53,332 nucleotides of DNA from Oxalobacteraceae bacterium (GCA_003537575.1 DPRS01000036.1:131936-185267); one strand, 5' to 3'; positions 42,683 to 52,848 are shown, counted from the first letter of the stretch. The notes: generated by a model not told the origin, from the letters alone. Translations and numbers: made by a program.

Positions 42683-45600
42683 ATGACAGCCATATTAAAA
42701 AACAACTATCGAGGTTTAACCTGGCTGTTTCTGATGCTTGGGCTTGTCGCAGCGGGCATCGCTTACTGGCAAGGTGAGGTGATGGTCGAACGCGAGCTTG
42801 GCGCGCTCATGGACGTTCGCGCCAAGGAGGTGCGAAGCAATCTGGAACCGCAGATTCGTACTTATACGGAAGTGCTGCACAGCATCCGGGCACAATTCAA
42901 TCTTCAACCGCTTTTGTTGCGCCGTGATTTCCAGCAAATGTACAGGGCTTTATCGCTGAATACCCGTTTGCCCGGAATTCACGCCGTGGGGTTTTCCCGG
43001 CGCATTCCCCCCGCATCACGCCCGGCTTTTGACGCCAGCCTGCGACGTGAACTGGTGGGAAACGATTTGGGTTATCCCACGGAACCCGGGCTTGCCGAAA
43101 TGGCGGAGCCGGATTCCTACATCATTGATTACCTTGAGCCCATTACAAACAATCATTTCATCGTAGGTAAAGACCAGGGCGCGGAACCGTCTCGCCGTGC
43201 CGCCATCGAGCGTGCGCGCGACTCCGGAGAAATGGCAGCCAGCGGGCGCGTGCGCCTGATCACCCAGCCCAATGTCTTCGATGGCGTGGTCTTTTTTATG
43301 CCGCTCTACCGCGGCGGCACGACACCGCCCACGCTGGAACAGCGGCGCGCCGAATTCATGGGCGTGACGTTTATCGGCGTGCGTATCGATGAAATGCTGC
43401 ACGGCATATTCGGCCCGAAGATTCTCGAAGACCTTGATGTCGAGATTTATGATCTTCAAGGCGCCGCCGGCGCAAGCAGTAAAGACAGCCAGCAAACCCT
43501 GCTGTTTGACAGCGGCAGTTATTATCATTCCCCAATTTTGCATGCTCAAAACCCGGGCTATCCGCTGCAGCGCAGCGAACAATTACAGATTGGCGGCGAC
43601 AAGTGGCATCTGCAGGTGACGGCATTGCCGGGATTTCAGCGGTCGACGCAGTACTGGCTTCCTTTGCTGGCGGGACTCTCGGCCGTCTTGCTGAGCCTGC
43701 TGGCTTTCGTTTACATGCGTTCGCTCGATAGCCGCCGCCATGCATCCGAAAAACGCGCGCGCCGCGCAGAAAGCTCGCTGCAGTCGAAGGAACAGCAGCT
43801 CTCCCGCATCAGCGATTCGATCGACGAGATATTGTGGACCATCGAAGTCCCCGGCAACCGCACACAGTTTGTCAGTGCCGCCATCAACCAGGTATACGGC
43901 CGGCCGCCGCAGGCATTCTATGACAACCCCTTGCTGTGGAAAGAGTGCATTCATCCGGAGGATCTGCAGCCGATGCTCGCTGCAGTCAGGCGGACGATCA
44001 GCAGCAGCCACGGCATTTTCCAATACCGCATCCTTCGTCCTGACAAGGAAATTCGCTGGGTGCAGGTCAAGGCGCATTTTATTGCGGGCGTCGCGCCCGG
44101 CACCGGCCTCCTGGACGGCATTTGCACCGATATCACGGAGCAGCGCCGAACCAATGAAGCGCTGTTACGCAAAAATCGGGCATTACAGGCAATCCACGCA
44201 TGCGAACGAGTCATCGGCCAGTCTCATGACGTCACCAGCCTGATGCAGGGCGCCTGCGACGTCATCGTCGCCAGCGGCTACCGGATGGCTTGGGCGGGAA
44301 TCATCGAGCGAAATGAATGGGTCGTTCCGGCAGGGGTCGCCGGCGACCACCAGGGCTACCTCGGCAGCATTCAGGATGCGTTCCTCTTAAGACCGCAGGG
44401 TAAAGGCACCATCGGTGAAGCGCTTGCAAATTGCCGCCCGGTCGTCTCGAACCGGTTTGCGAACGACGAGCGCCTGGCGCCATGGCGTGCCGAAGCGTTG
44501 CGGCGCGGGTTTCGCGCCAAAATCACATTACCGCTCATAAAAGACGATCAGGCGCTCGGCGTATTGAATGTCTATGCGCAGGAGGAAGATGCGTTCGACC
44601 ATGACGAAGTTGAATTGCTGCAGAGTCTGGTGAACAGTATCGCCGTGGCGGTCCAGTCGCAGCGCCACCGCCTGGCGCGCCAGGCGGCCGAGGCTGGCCT
44701 CTGGCTGCGTCAGCGCGCCATCGAATCCTGCGCCAACCCGATCGCCATCACCAGCGCCCTGGCGCCGGATTACCCGGTCGAATACGTCAATCCGGCATTC
44801 GAGCAGGTTACCGGCTACGCGGCAGCAGAAGTGATCGGTAAAAGCTTGCGGATCCTGTGCCGCGATGACCTGGACCAGCCAAGCCTGGCGGAGATCGAAG
44901 CAGCGCATGCGCAGCAGTGCGCCAGGCATGCGGAGATCCGCAATTATTGCAAGGACGGCAGCCTGTTCTGGGCTGAAATATATATTTCGCCGGTCAGAAA
45001 TGAAAACGGCGCAGTGAGCCATTATGTGTTGGCCATTTATGACATTACCGCCAGCAAGCTGCATCAGGCAGAGTTGGAATATCAGGCCAATTATGACAAA
45101 TTGACCGGACTGGCCAACCGCAACCTGTTGCAGGACCGCGCCAGCCAGGCGATCGCGCGCGCAAGCAGCCATGGCCGGCAAGTCTGGATGGTCTACCTCG
45201 ACCTCGACCGCTTCAAGTTCGTCAACGACACCATGGACCGGGAGGCGGGTGACGCATTGCTGCAAATGGTGGCGCAGCGCCTGCAGAAGGAACTGCGCCG
45301 CACCGACACGGCGGCACGCGTGTCGGGCGATGAATTTCTCCTGCTGCTGCCCGAGGCAGCGGACGAGGATGAAGTGACAACGACGGTGCAATCGATCATG
45401 CAGGCCATCGAGCAGCCGCTGACCATTAGGGGTCACGACTACTTCCTGACCTGCAGCGCTGGCATCGCGGCGTATCCGGCCGATGGCGACAATACCGAGA
45501 CATTGGTCAGGCACGCCGATATCGCCATGCATCGTGCCAAAGAGATGGGGCGCAACAATTTCCAGTTTTATACTGCGGCGATGAACCGGCGCGCCATGGA

Positions 45601-46801
45601 ACGCCTACGCCTGGAAGGCGATTTACGGCATGCCCTGCAACGCAATGAGCTGTTACTGAATTATCAGCCCCAAGTCGACTTGCGCACCGGCCGCATTGTC
45701 GGCGCCGAAGCGCTGCTGCGCTGGCAGCATCCCGAGCTGGGCATGATTCCGCCGGACAGGTTCATTCGCATCGCAGAAGAATCCGGCCAGATTGTGCCGA
45801 TCGGAACCTGGGTTATGCGTACGGCCTGCCAACAGAATCACGCATGGCAGGATGCCGGCTACGGCGCGTTGCGTATCGCCGTCAATTTGTCCGGCAACCA
45901 GTTTTATCAGCCCAACCTGATCCCGTCGATTGCGGCGATCCTCCAAGAAACCGGGCTCGATGCCGGCTGCCTCGACATTGAACTGACCGAAAGCCTGGTG
46001 ATGCACGATGTCGGGCAGGCGGACGGCATCATGCGCAAATTGAAGGCACTCGGCGTGACCTTGTCGATCGACGATTTCGGCACCGGCTATTCCAGCCTGT
46101 CGCACCTGAAAAGTTTCCCGATCGATGTGCTCAAGGTAGACCAGTCGTTCGTGCGCAATGTCACGACAGACCCCGATCAGGCGGCGATTGCGCGGGCCAT
46201 CATCACGCTGGCCCGCAGTCTGCATCTGAGGGTCATCGCCGAAGGCGTGGAAACCGCAGATCAGCTGGCCTATTTGCGGCGCCACCACTGCGACGAGATC
46301 CAGGGATATTACTTCAGCCGGCCATTGTCGGCGCCGGGATTCGAGCAACTGCTTGCCGAAGACAGGCACCTGCCCGGTGCCGAAGAAATGGCCGATTCGC
46401 ATCGACAGACATTGCTGATTGTCGACGATGAGAAAAACGTCGCGGCTGCGCTCACCCGCCTGCTGCGCAATGAAGGCTACCGGATATTACGCGCCCATAC
46501 GGCAGACGACGCCTTTTCCCTGCTGGCGCGCGAGAACATCCAGGTGATCTTGTGCGAGCAACGCATGCAAGGCATGACGGGCACCGAGTTCCTGTCGAAC
46601 GCGAAGGCCTTGCACCCGCAAGTCATCGGCATCATGCTGACCGGGTACACGGCTGTCGAATCGATTATTGAAGCCACGAACAGCGGGGCGGTGTTCCGCT
46701 TTCATGCCAAACCCTGGAATGACGACATTTTGCGCAAAAGTGTGGCAGAGGCCTTTCAGTATTATTGGCACAGGCGAGTATCGGAACGGATCGAAACCTA
46801 G
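42683..46801 (+). CDS. CHASE-PAS-GAF-PAS-GGDEF-EAL protein with D-to-E receiver
   Basis: The 1372-residue membrane protein has an N-terminal helix (LTWLFLMLGLVAAGIAYW), an extracytoplasmic CHASE sensor domain (about 60-300), a second helix (YWLPLLAGLSAVLLSLLAFVYM), PAS, GAF, PAS, GGDEF, EAL and a C-terminal receiver. The cyclase motif is SGDEF, an accepted variant, with an RRTD inhibitory site. EAL residues are intact (AEALLRW, NLSGNQF, ELTES, DDFGTGYSS, AEGVET). The receiver retains VDDE, the Thr of MLTGYT and the Lys of HAKPW, but the phosphoacceptor position is Glu1292 (LCEQRMQGMTG; codon GAG at 46556) where its relatives have SDQRMPGMTG. Both c-di-GMP activities look possible. Confidence 0.93.
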   Translation: MTAILKNNYRGLTWLFLMLGLVAAGIAYWQGEVMVERELGALMDVRAKEVRSNLEPQIRTYTEVLHSIRAQFNLQPLLLRRDFQQMYRALSLNTRLPGIHAVGFSRRIPPASRPAFDASLRRELVGNDLGYPTEPGLAEMAEPDSYIIDYLEPITNNHFIVGKDQGAEPSRRAAIERARDSGEMAASGRVRLITQPNVFDGVVFFMPLYRGGTTPPTLEQRRAEFMGVTFIGVRIDEMLHGIFGPKILEDLDVEIYDLQGAAGASSKDSQQTLLFDSGSYYHSPILHAQNPGYPLQRSEQLQIGGDKWHLQVTALPGFQRSTQYWLPLLAGLSAVLLSLLAFVYMRSLDSRRHASEKRARRAESSLQSKEQQLSRISDSIDEILWTIEVPGNRTQFVSAAINQVYGRPPQAFYDNPLLWKECIHPEDLQPMLAAVRRTISSSHGIFQYRILRPDKEIRWVQVKAHFIAGVAPGTGLLDGICTDITEQRRTNEALLRKNRALQAIHACERVIGQSHDVTSLMQGACDVIVASGYRMAWAGIIERNEWVVPAGVAGDHQGYLGSIQDAFLLRPQGKGTIGEALANCRPVVSNRFANDERLAPWRAEALRRGFRAKITLPLIKDDQALGVLNVYAQEEDAFDHDEVELLQSLVNSIAVAVQSQRHRLARQAAEAGLWLRQRAIESCANPIAITSALAPDYPVEYVNPAFEQVTGYAAAEVIGKSLRILCRDDLDQPSLAEIEAAHAQQCARHAEIRNYCKDGSLFWAEIYISPVRNENGAVSHYVLAIYDITASKLHQAELEYQANYDKLTGLANRNLLQDRASQAIARASSHGRQVWMVYLDLDRFKFVNDTMDREAGDALLQMVAQRLQKELRRTDTAARVSGDEFLLLLPEAADEDEVTTTVQSIMQAIEQPLTIRGHDYFLTCSAGIAAYPADGDNTETLVRHADIAMHRAKEMGRNNFQFYTAAMNRRAMERLRLEGDLRHALQRNELLLNYQPQVDLRTGRIVGAEALLRWQHPELGMIPPDRFIRIAEESGQIVPIGTWVMRTACQQNHAWQDAGYGALRIAVNLSGNQFYQPNLIPSIAAILQETGLDAGCLDIELTESLVMHDVGQADGIMRKLKALGVTLSIDDFGTGYSSLSHLKSFPIDVLKVDQSFVRNVTTDPDQAAIARAIITLARSLHLRVIAEGVETADQLAYLRRHHCDEIQGYYFSRPLSAPGFEQLLAEDRHLPGAEEMADSHRQTLLIVDDEKNVAAALTRLLRNEGYRILRAHTADDAFSLLARENIQVILCEQRMQGMTGTEFLSNAKALHPQVIGIMLTGYTAVESIIEATNSGAVFRFHAKPWNDDILRKSVAEAFQYYWHRRVSERIET

Positions 46802-46986
46802 AGCGTTGGACAGCGGAGTCACGAAACGATCAGCCGCCTGGGCGAATATGTGCACGAATGTGCACCCACCTCGGGCATCGAGGGCCGGTTTGGCCGTTTT
46901 CATTGAATGGGCAGCAATGTCAAATCGCGCTTTTTGTGCTAAAGATGAAATATTCTCTGACACTGTGTGAAAAAGGATGGCCTGCC

Positions 46987-47268
46987 ATGGATGATAATTA
47001 TCAGACACAAGTGCCGCCGCCCTCGCAACGGCGCTCCGGCACCGGCATGCAATTCATCGTCGGGCTGGCAGCGGGCATCGCCGTGATTGCAGGCTGGTCG
47101 GCCTTGCGTGCCGGACGGCGACAACGCCGATATGGAGACCACACCAGCGAGCGGCGCGCGCCTCTTAGCCTGTTTACCGGGGCTCCCCATCCGCGACGCC
47201 GGCGCATCGACCACTCCGGCACCCACCCGCTGTTTGAACGTCGCAGGTCGGTATACGACAGCTATTGA
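46987..47268 (+). CDS. Small single-pass membrane protein of unknown function
   Basis: The 93-residue product starts at ATG 46987, with AAGGA 9 nt upstream. It has a polar N terminus, one predicted membrane helix (MQFIVGLAAGIAVIAGWSAL, about 22-41) and a strongly basic, Arg-rich C-terminal tail. No family was recognised. A longer frame upstream (from 46765) lacks a ribosome-binding site. It lies 185 bp after the CHASE gene and may be its own unit. Confidence 0.5.
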   Translation: MDDNYQTQVPPPSQRRSGTGMQFIVGLAAGIAVIAGWSALRAGRRQRRYGDHTSERRAPLSLFTGAPHPRRRRIDHSGTHPLFERRRSVYDSY

Positions 47269-47526
47269 AAAATCTGCCGCAGGTCCCGCCTTTTGTCGCA
47301 GATCCACTTTCCATTTAGTTTCGGCAATACATCCTCGATTATTCATTGCAAAAATCTACTTGAAGTTTCAATCCGGCTAAGCATTTCTTGCTCTATGCCA
47401 ATCCTCCAGGCATACGAAACAACGTTTTATTGATTTCCCTAAAAAAACCCTGTTGATCCGGCATTATTGCCCAGCATTAAAGCGGTAAGATACGTGCTGT
47501 GCGTCAATTTCTGTTTTTGCCGGATC

Positions 47527-48456
47527 ATGCTAAAAAAAACCATACTTGCCTTTTTCCTGTCGTCCGCTTCCGTAGCGTTCGCCTTGCCTTTCCATTCGCA
47601 GCATGCGATTGTGTACGAGGAAGGCAGCGGCAAGGTCTTGCTGGAAAAAGATGCCAATGCGATCGTCTCGATCGCCTCACTGACCAAGCTGATGACCGCC
47701 ATGGTCGTGCTGGATGCCAGACTGAACATGGAGGATTTGATCGATATCGATGAGGCCGATGTCGATATCGTCAAGCACAGCTCTTCGCGCGTGCCGGTAG
47801 GGGTGGTGCTGACGCGTGCCACTGTTCTGCAATTGGCCTTGATGTCGTCGGATAACCGCGCTGCGGCCGCCCTGGCCCGGACTTTTCCCGGCGGCCGTGC
47901 CGCCTTTCTGGCCGCCGTGCAGCAAAAGATCAAGTCGCTGGACATGCGCCATACCGTCATCGAAGAACCGACCGGCCTGTCGCCGCACAACCGCTCCACC
48001 GCCGCCGATCTGGTCAAGATGGCAAGCGCCGCATCCCACTACCCGGAAATTGCCCGCCTCTCCACCAATACCGAAGATCTGGTCGACATGAATGGCCGCA
48101 TGGTCCATTTCCGCAATACCAACCGGCTGGTCGGCAAGCAGGACTGGGATATCCAGCTGTCGAAAACCGGCTTCACGCGCGAAGCCGGCCGCTGCCTGAT
48201 CATGCGCATGAAAGCCGCCGGCAAGAACGTCGTGGTGGTGCTGCTGAATGCCCGCGACAGCTTCGCGCGCATGGCCGATGCGGAAAACGTTCTGCGCCAT
48301 CTGGAAGGGCGCGACCTGCTCGCCCCGGTCGTTGCCAAGGTCACCACAGCCAAGAAGCGCACCGCGGTCGCCAAGGCGACTTCGCGCGGCAAGCGCAAGC
48401 TGCACAACAGCACAAGAATGGCGGACAAGCGTTCCCACAAGAACCGTCGCGTATAA
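47527..48456 (+). CDS. pbpG: D-alanyl-D-alanine endopeptidase (PbpG/PBP7 family)
   Basis: This periplasmic penicillin-binding enzyme trims peptidoglycan cross-links. ATG 47527 is chosen because it gives a clean signal peptide (MLKKTILAFFLSSASVAFA); the longer frame from 47467 would bury it. The 309-residue protein has the catalytic SxxK in SIASLTKLMTAM, SxN in LMSSDNRAAA and KTG in QLSKTGFTREAG. The last 40 residues or so are highly basic (Lys/Arg/Ala/Thr rich), unusual for the family, and could bind anionic cell-wall polymers. Confidence 0.9.
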   Translation: MLKKTILAFFLSSASVAFALPFHSQHAIVYEEGSGKVLLEKDANAIVSIASLTKLMTAMVVLDARLNMEDLIDIDEADVDIVKHSSSRVPVGVVLTRATVLQLALMSSDNRAAAALARTFPGGRAAFLAAVQQKIKSLDMRHTVIEEPTGLSPHNRSTAADLVKMASAASHYPEIARLSTNTEDLVDMNGRMVHFRNTNRLVGKQDWDIQLSKTGFTREAGRCLIMRMKAAGKNVVVVLLNARDSFARMADAENVLRHLEGRDLLAPVVAKVTTAKKRTAVAKATSRGKRKLHNSTRMADKRSHKNRRV

Positions 48457-48594
48457 GCAAGTTAAAGCTGCTGCCGGAAACTCTGTCAAGACTGTTACCG
48501 TCAGGCATTTTCCGCTATCCTGCCCGGCAAGCTCTTTTGCCGGCGCACCGCTCGTCGCGCATGCGCCGGCCCTTCCCTATCGACAGGATATGAC

Positions 48595-49494
48595 ATGTGG
48601 TTCAAGAATCTGCAAATCTTTCAATTGACTGCGCCATGGACGCTCGGCGCTGAAGAACTCGATGATCTGCTGGCCAAGCAAGGCTTCCAGCCTTGCGGCA
48701 GCACCGACATGCAAAGCCAGGGCTGGCTGCCGCCGCGCGACAATGGCGGCCTGGTGCATACGGTCAACCGGCAGATGCTGCTGCGCTTCGGCACCGAGAA
48801 GAAACTGCTGCCGGCCTCGGTGATCAACCAGTTCACCAAGATCAAGCTGGCCGAAATCGAGGAACAGCAAGGCTACAAGCCGGGCAAGAAGCAGCGCAAG
48901 GAAGTCAAGGAACAGGTCACCGATGAATTGCTGCCGCGCGCCTTCGCCGTCAGCAGCAATACGCATATCTGGATCGATCCGGTGCATGGCTGGCTGGTGG
49001 TCGACGCCTCCAGCCCGGCCAAGACCGACGATGTCTTCAAATGGCTGCTGCGCTCCATTCCCGACCTCGCGGTGACTTCGCTGCACGTGGTGCGCTCGCC
49101 TGGCGAAGCCATGACCAGCTGGCTCGAACTCGACGAAACGCCGGCCGGCTTCACGGTCGACCAGGATACCGAGCTGACCTCCACCGGCGAAAACAAATCC
49201 ACCGTGCGCTACGTGAAGCATACGCTGGAAGCCGATGACATCCGCCGCCACATCAAGGGCGGCAAGCGCTGCACCAAGCTGGCGCTGACCTGGAACGACC
49301 GCATTTCCTTCGTGCTGACCGACACGCTGGCGGTCAAGCGCGTGGCGGCGCTCGACGTACTGAAGGAAAACAGTGGCGGCGGCTCCAAGGATGACGACGA
49401 ACGCTTCGACACCGACTTCGCGCTCATGACCGGCGAAGTGGATGGCTTGATGACCAGCCTGGTGGCGGCGCTGGGCGGCATCGCTCCGACCTGA
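48595..49494 (+). CDS. rdgC: Recombination-associated protein RdgC
   Basis: RdgC is a ring-shaped non-specific DNA-binding protein that modulates RecA. The 299-residue protein matches the family in length and in segments such as MWFKNLQIFQL at the start, LLPASVINQFTKIKLAEIEE, DELLPRAFAVSSNTHIWID and DETPAGFTVDQDTEL. An AGGA ribosome-binding site is about 8 nt before the ATG. It appears monocistronic, with an intrinsic terminator just after it. Confidence 0.94.
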   Translation: MWFKNLQIFQLTAPWTLGAEELDDLLAKQGFQPCGSTDMQSQGWLPPRDNGGLVHTVNRQMLLRFGTEKKLLPASVINQFTKIKLAEIEEQQGYKPGKKQRKEVKEQVTDELLPRAFAVSSNTHIWIDPVHGWLVVDASSPAKTDDVFKWLLRSIPDLAVTSLHVVRSPGEAMTSWLELDETPAGFTVDQDTELTSTGENKSTVRYVKHTLEADDIRRHIKGGKRCTKLALTWNDRISFVLTDTLAVKRVAALDVLKENSGGGSKDDDERFDTDFALMTGEVDGLMTSLVAALGGIAPT

Positions 49495-49504
49495 CATCGT
49501 GCCC

Positions 49505-49542
49505 GCCAGGCAGCCTCCGCTGCTGCCTGGCTATGTGATTTT
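49505..49542 (+). terminator. Rho-independent terminator after rdgC
   Basis: GCCAGGCAGC (49505-49514) and GCTGCCTGGC (49522-49531) form a perfect 10-bp stem with a 7-nt loop, and a T-run (TTTTT at 49538-49542) follows after a short gap. It lies 11 bp after the rdgC stop. The remaining 276 bp to the next gene show no recognised feature. Confidence 0.7.
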
Positions 49543-49818
49543 TCCGGGGCCTATCCTGGCCCTGCGAATTGCTTTCTCTCATGCCAAAACCCTGTCTTTG
49601 GCGAAAAACCCCCATGCTGGCATGCTCCATGCCTGTCAACGTCACTACGCATATTTTCTAGCGCAAGCGCAAGCCTGTAACGGTAGCTGGTGATATTTTC
49701 CCAATGCAGCCAGTCTAAACGCTGCGCATATCATCAAAGTTGCAAGGCCATGCATGCTCACCCGTGCGAATAAGATTCACTCCGAATTTAAAAATTGAAG
49801 GCGCCCATCCCATTGTCG

Positions 49819-52800
49819 ATGTTTGCCAGACTTGGCTTGTTCACCCTGGCCTATATTCTGCTCGGGGCATTTTCGCTGCTTGTGGCAATTAATTCCAGCT
49901 ACACCAGCGCGATATGGCCCGCAGCAGGATTAACGGTGGCCATCATGTTGATATACGGCTACCGGATGTGGCCAGTCGTTTTTATCGGGGCAACCGTTTT
50001 CCTTCTCACTACCGGCATATCGCCCGGCATTGCCATGCTGATCGCTGTGGGCAATACGCTGGAAGCTCTGACAGCGTCATGGCTGATCAAGCGGCATACC
50101 AGCATAGACGGGCGCTTCACCAGCAGTAACGATGTTTTCAGGTTCGTGGCGTTTGCCGCGGCCGGCGCCACCATTGCTGCATTGGTCGGACCGGCTTCCT
50201 TGCTGGCGGGCGGCTATCTCCCCCGGGACGAGTACTTGCACAGCGGGTTTACCTGGTTTCTGGGCGATCTGGCCGGAATTGCAATTTTTGCGCCGGCCAT
50301 TCTCACCTGGCGCTCGCATTCCGGCATCGTATGGAGCAGGCAGAAAGTCGCCGAGATCATCCTGTTTGCCTTGTCGTTTTCTCTCGTCTGCCTGTTTGTT
50401 TTCATCCTGTACCGGGCGCCGCTGCTGTTTATGGTTCTGCCCTTCCTGATCTGGCTGGCTTTTCGCTTTTCCCAGAAGGAAGTTGCCAAGGCCAACATCG
50501 TGCTTGCGGCAATGGCCATTGCCGCCGTATTGAACAACACCGGCCCGCAGGTCAGCGCGCCATTCGATGCCATGTTGCTGTTGCAGGTATTTGTCAGCAT
50601 CGTCGGCGTGACGGCGCTGGCGCTGGCGGTCACGGTGGATCAGCGCAGCCAGGCAACGCGTGATCTGGAGGGGATGCATAATCAGCTGGAAACGCTGGTA
50701 CAACAACGCACCCTGCAACTGCATCAGGCAGTCGAGGCACTGGAGTGCGACATTGCCAAACGCGAAGAAATCCAGAATGCATTACGCGCAAAGGAAAAAC
50801 AGCTCGAAGAAGCCCAGCGTTTGTCCCACATGGGAAGCTGGGAATGGGATGCCATTCACGACCACCTGAGCGTTTCCAACGAAATGTTGCGCATTTACGG
50901 CGTGCCCACGGAAAAGCAGCAGCGGCTCACGTATCAGCAATATCTGAAATTCATTCCGCCCGAAGAATGCCCCCTGGTTGACGAAGTCGTCCGGACGGCT
51001 TTGAGTACAAGACGACCTTTCAGTTACGAACATCATGTAGTGCGGCCGGACGGCGTGCGGCGCTACCTGCATTGCAGCGGCGCCGTCGAAACCGATGAAA
51101 CCGGCAAACCGGTCATGTTGTACGGCACGGCTCACGACATCACGGAAGCCAAAGCGATGGAAACCAGCTTGCGCCAGGCGGAAGAACTTTACCGCACGCT
51201 GGTCGAAATGTCGCCCGATGCCATTTATCTGCTGTACCAGGGGAAGATTATTTTTTCCAATAGCGCCGGGCTGAGGCTGGCGGGAGCCACCGGCAGCAAC
51301 CGCCTGCAAGGGAAGGACTTCATCGAACTGGTCTGTCCCGGCGACAGGAAAACCGTCACCGAGAAATTGCAACAACTGACGCAGGCCGAACAAATCGTCT
51401 CGGTGGAAGGAAGAATCGAGCAAGACAACGGCAGCACGGTTGATTTCGAGCTGGCGGCAACGCTATTCGGCACCCACGACAGACAGGATACCCTGCTGGT
51501 GGTGCGCGACATATCCGAGCGAAAAAAAGTCGAGCAGCAAATCTATCATCTTGCACACCACGATCCCCTGACAGGCCTGCCCAATCGTCTGCTGTTCAAG
51601 GAGCGCCTCGAACATGCGATTTTACAGGCGCATCGGACCGGCCATCCGCTGGTCGTCATGTTCATCGACCTCGACCGTTTCAAAGTCATCAACGACACCG
51701 CCGGCCACGGCGCCGGCGATCAGGTGCTGATCGAATGCGCACAGCGGCTGCGCCAGTGCCTGCGTGACAGCGACACGGTCGCCAGGACCGGCGGCGATGA
51801 ATTCCTGGTCCTGATCGAATCCGCTACCGACCCGCTGCATGTGCCATCGGTCGGGCAAAAACTGCTGGCAGCCATGGAACACCCTTTCCATGTCGGCGGC
51901 AAGGAATACTCGATCGGCGCCTCGATCGGCATCAGCACTTATCCGGCCGACGGCCTGCATGTCGATACGCTAATCAAGAATGCCGACATTGCGATGTACC
52001 GCGCCAAAACCGAAGGCCGCGGACGCTTCCGCTACTATTCGGCATCGATGACCGCGCAAAGCCTGGAACGCTACATGATGGAAGTGGCGTTGCGGCATGC
52101 GCTCGAACGCGGTGAAATGGAGCTGTACTTCCAGCCCAAGGTCAGCCTGCGAAACGGCCGCACCAGCGGCGCCGAAGCCCTGATCCGCTGGAATCATCCG
52201 AAACATGGCCTGCTGCTGCCGCACCGTTTCATTTCCCTTGCCGAAGACATGGGCCTGATTGCCGAGATGGGACTGTGGGCCATCGGCGAAACATGCCGCC
52301 AGTGCCGGGAGTGGCAACAGCAAGGGCTGCCTCCTGTACGGATCGCCGTCAACCTGGCGTACAGCCAGTTTGCCGACGACGGCTTCTGCGGCAAGGTCCA
52401 TCATTTCCTGCTCGATGCCGGCGTAAGCCCGGACAGCCTGGAACTGGAGATTACGGAAACCATGCTGATGGAAAACGCCGAACGGCTGATGAGCACCCTG
52501 CATCAGCTGAAGCAGCTCGGCGTGCACCTGTCGGTGGATGACTTCGGCACCGGCTATTCGTCGCTGGCCTACCTCAAGCGCCTGCCGGTCGACAGCGTCA
52601 AGGTCGACCGTTCGTTCATCAAGGACCTGCCCAGCGACAGCGAAGATGTGGCGATTACGCGCGCGGTGCTGGCACTGGTGCACAGCCTGAAGCGCTCGGT
52701 CGTGGCGGAAGGCGTGGAAACCCGCGAGCAGCTCGATTTCCTGGTCAGGAACGGCTGCGAGGAAGGTCAGGGTTTTTACTTCAGCAAGGCCCTGCCGGCC

Positions 52801-52848
52801 GCCGAATTCCGCCGTTTCCTGGCCGATGAAAAGGTGTTCGCCCTGTGA
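49819..52848 (+). CDS. MASE1-PAS-PAS-GGDEF-EAL membrane c-di-GMP enzyme
   Basis: The N-terminal 280 residues or so contain multiple membrane helices with the MASE1 pattern (SAIWPAAGLTVAIML, GYLPRDEYLHSG, WFLGDLAGIAIFAPAIL). A coiled coil, two PAS domains, GGDEF (RDSD inhibitory site, then RTGGDEF) and EAL (AEALIRW, NLAYSQF, EITET, DDFGTGYSS, AEGVET, GQGFYF) follow. Both active sites look intact. Start choice is uncertain: ATG 49819 gives 1009 residues; TTG 49813 has GAAGG 11 nt upstream; TTG 49795 is the longest frame. It is separated from rdgC by a terminator. Confidence 0.9.
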   Translation: MFARLGLFTLAYILLGAFSLLVAINSSYTSAIWPAAGLTVAIMLIYGYRMWPVVFIGATVFLLTTGISPGIAMLIAVGNTLEALTASWLIKRHTSIDGRFTSSNDVFRFVAFAAAGATIAALVGPASLLAGGYLPRDEYLHSGFTWFLGDLAGIAIFAPAILTWRSHSGIVWSRQKVAEIILFALSFSLVCLFVFILYRAPLLFMVLPFLIWLAFRFSQKEVAKANIVLAAMAIAAVLNNTGPQVSAPFDAMLLLQVFVSIVGVTALALAVTVDQRSQATRDLEGMHNQLETLVQQRTLQLHQAVEALECDIAKREEIQNALRAKEKQLEEAQRLSHMGSWEWDAIHDHLSVSNEMLRIYGVPTEKQQRLTYQQYLKFIPPEECPLVDEVVRTALSTRRPFSYEHHVVRPDGVRRYLHCSGAVETDETGKPVMLYGTAHDITEAKAMETSLRQAEELYRTLVEMSPDAIYLLYQGKIIFSNSAGLRLAGATGSNRLQGKDFIELVCPGDRKTVTEKLQQLTQAEQIVSVEGRIEQDNGSTVDFELAATLFGTHDRQDTLLVVRDISERKKVEQQIYHLAHHDPLTGLPNRLLFKERLEHAILQAHRTGHPLVVMFIDLDRFKVINDTAGHGAGDQVLIECAQRLRQCLRDSDTVARTGGDEFLVLIESATDPLHVPSVGQKLLAAMEHPFHVGGKEYSIGASIGISTYPADGLHVDTLIKNADIAMYRAKTEGRGRFRYYSASMTAQSLERYMMEVALRHALERGEMELYFQPKVSLRNGRTSGAEALIRWNHPKHGLLLPHRFISLAEDMGLIAEMGLWAIGETCRQCREWQQQGLPPVRIAVNLAYSQFADDGFCGKVHHFLLDAGVSPDSLELEITETMLMENAERLMSTLHQLKQLGVHLSVDDFGTGYSSLAYLKRLPVDSVKVDRSFIKDLPSDSEDVAITRAVLALVHSLKRSVVAEGVETREQLDFLVRNGCEEGQGFYFSKALPAAEFRRFLADEKVFAL

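Noticed and set aside
48485..48504. GTCA repeats before rdgC as a PhoB box
   Set aside because: The two GTCA units are 15 bp apart, not 11, and no -10 lies at the expected distance.
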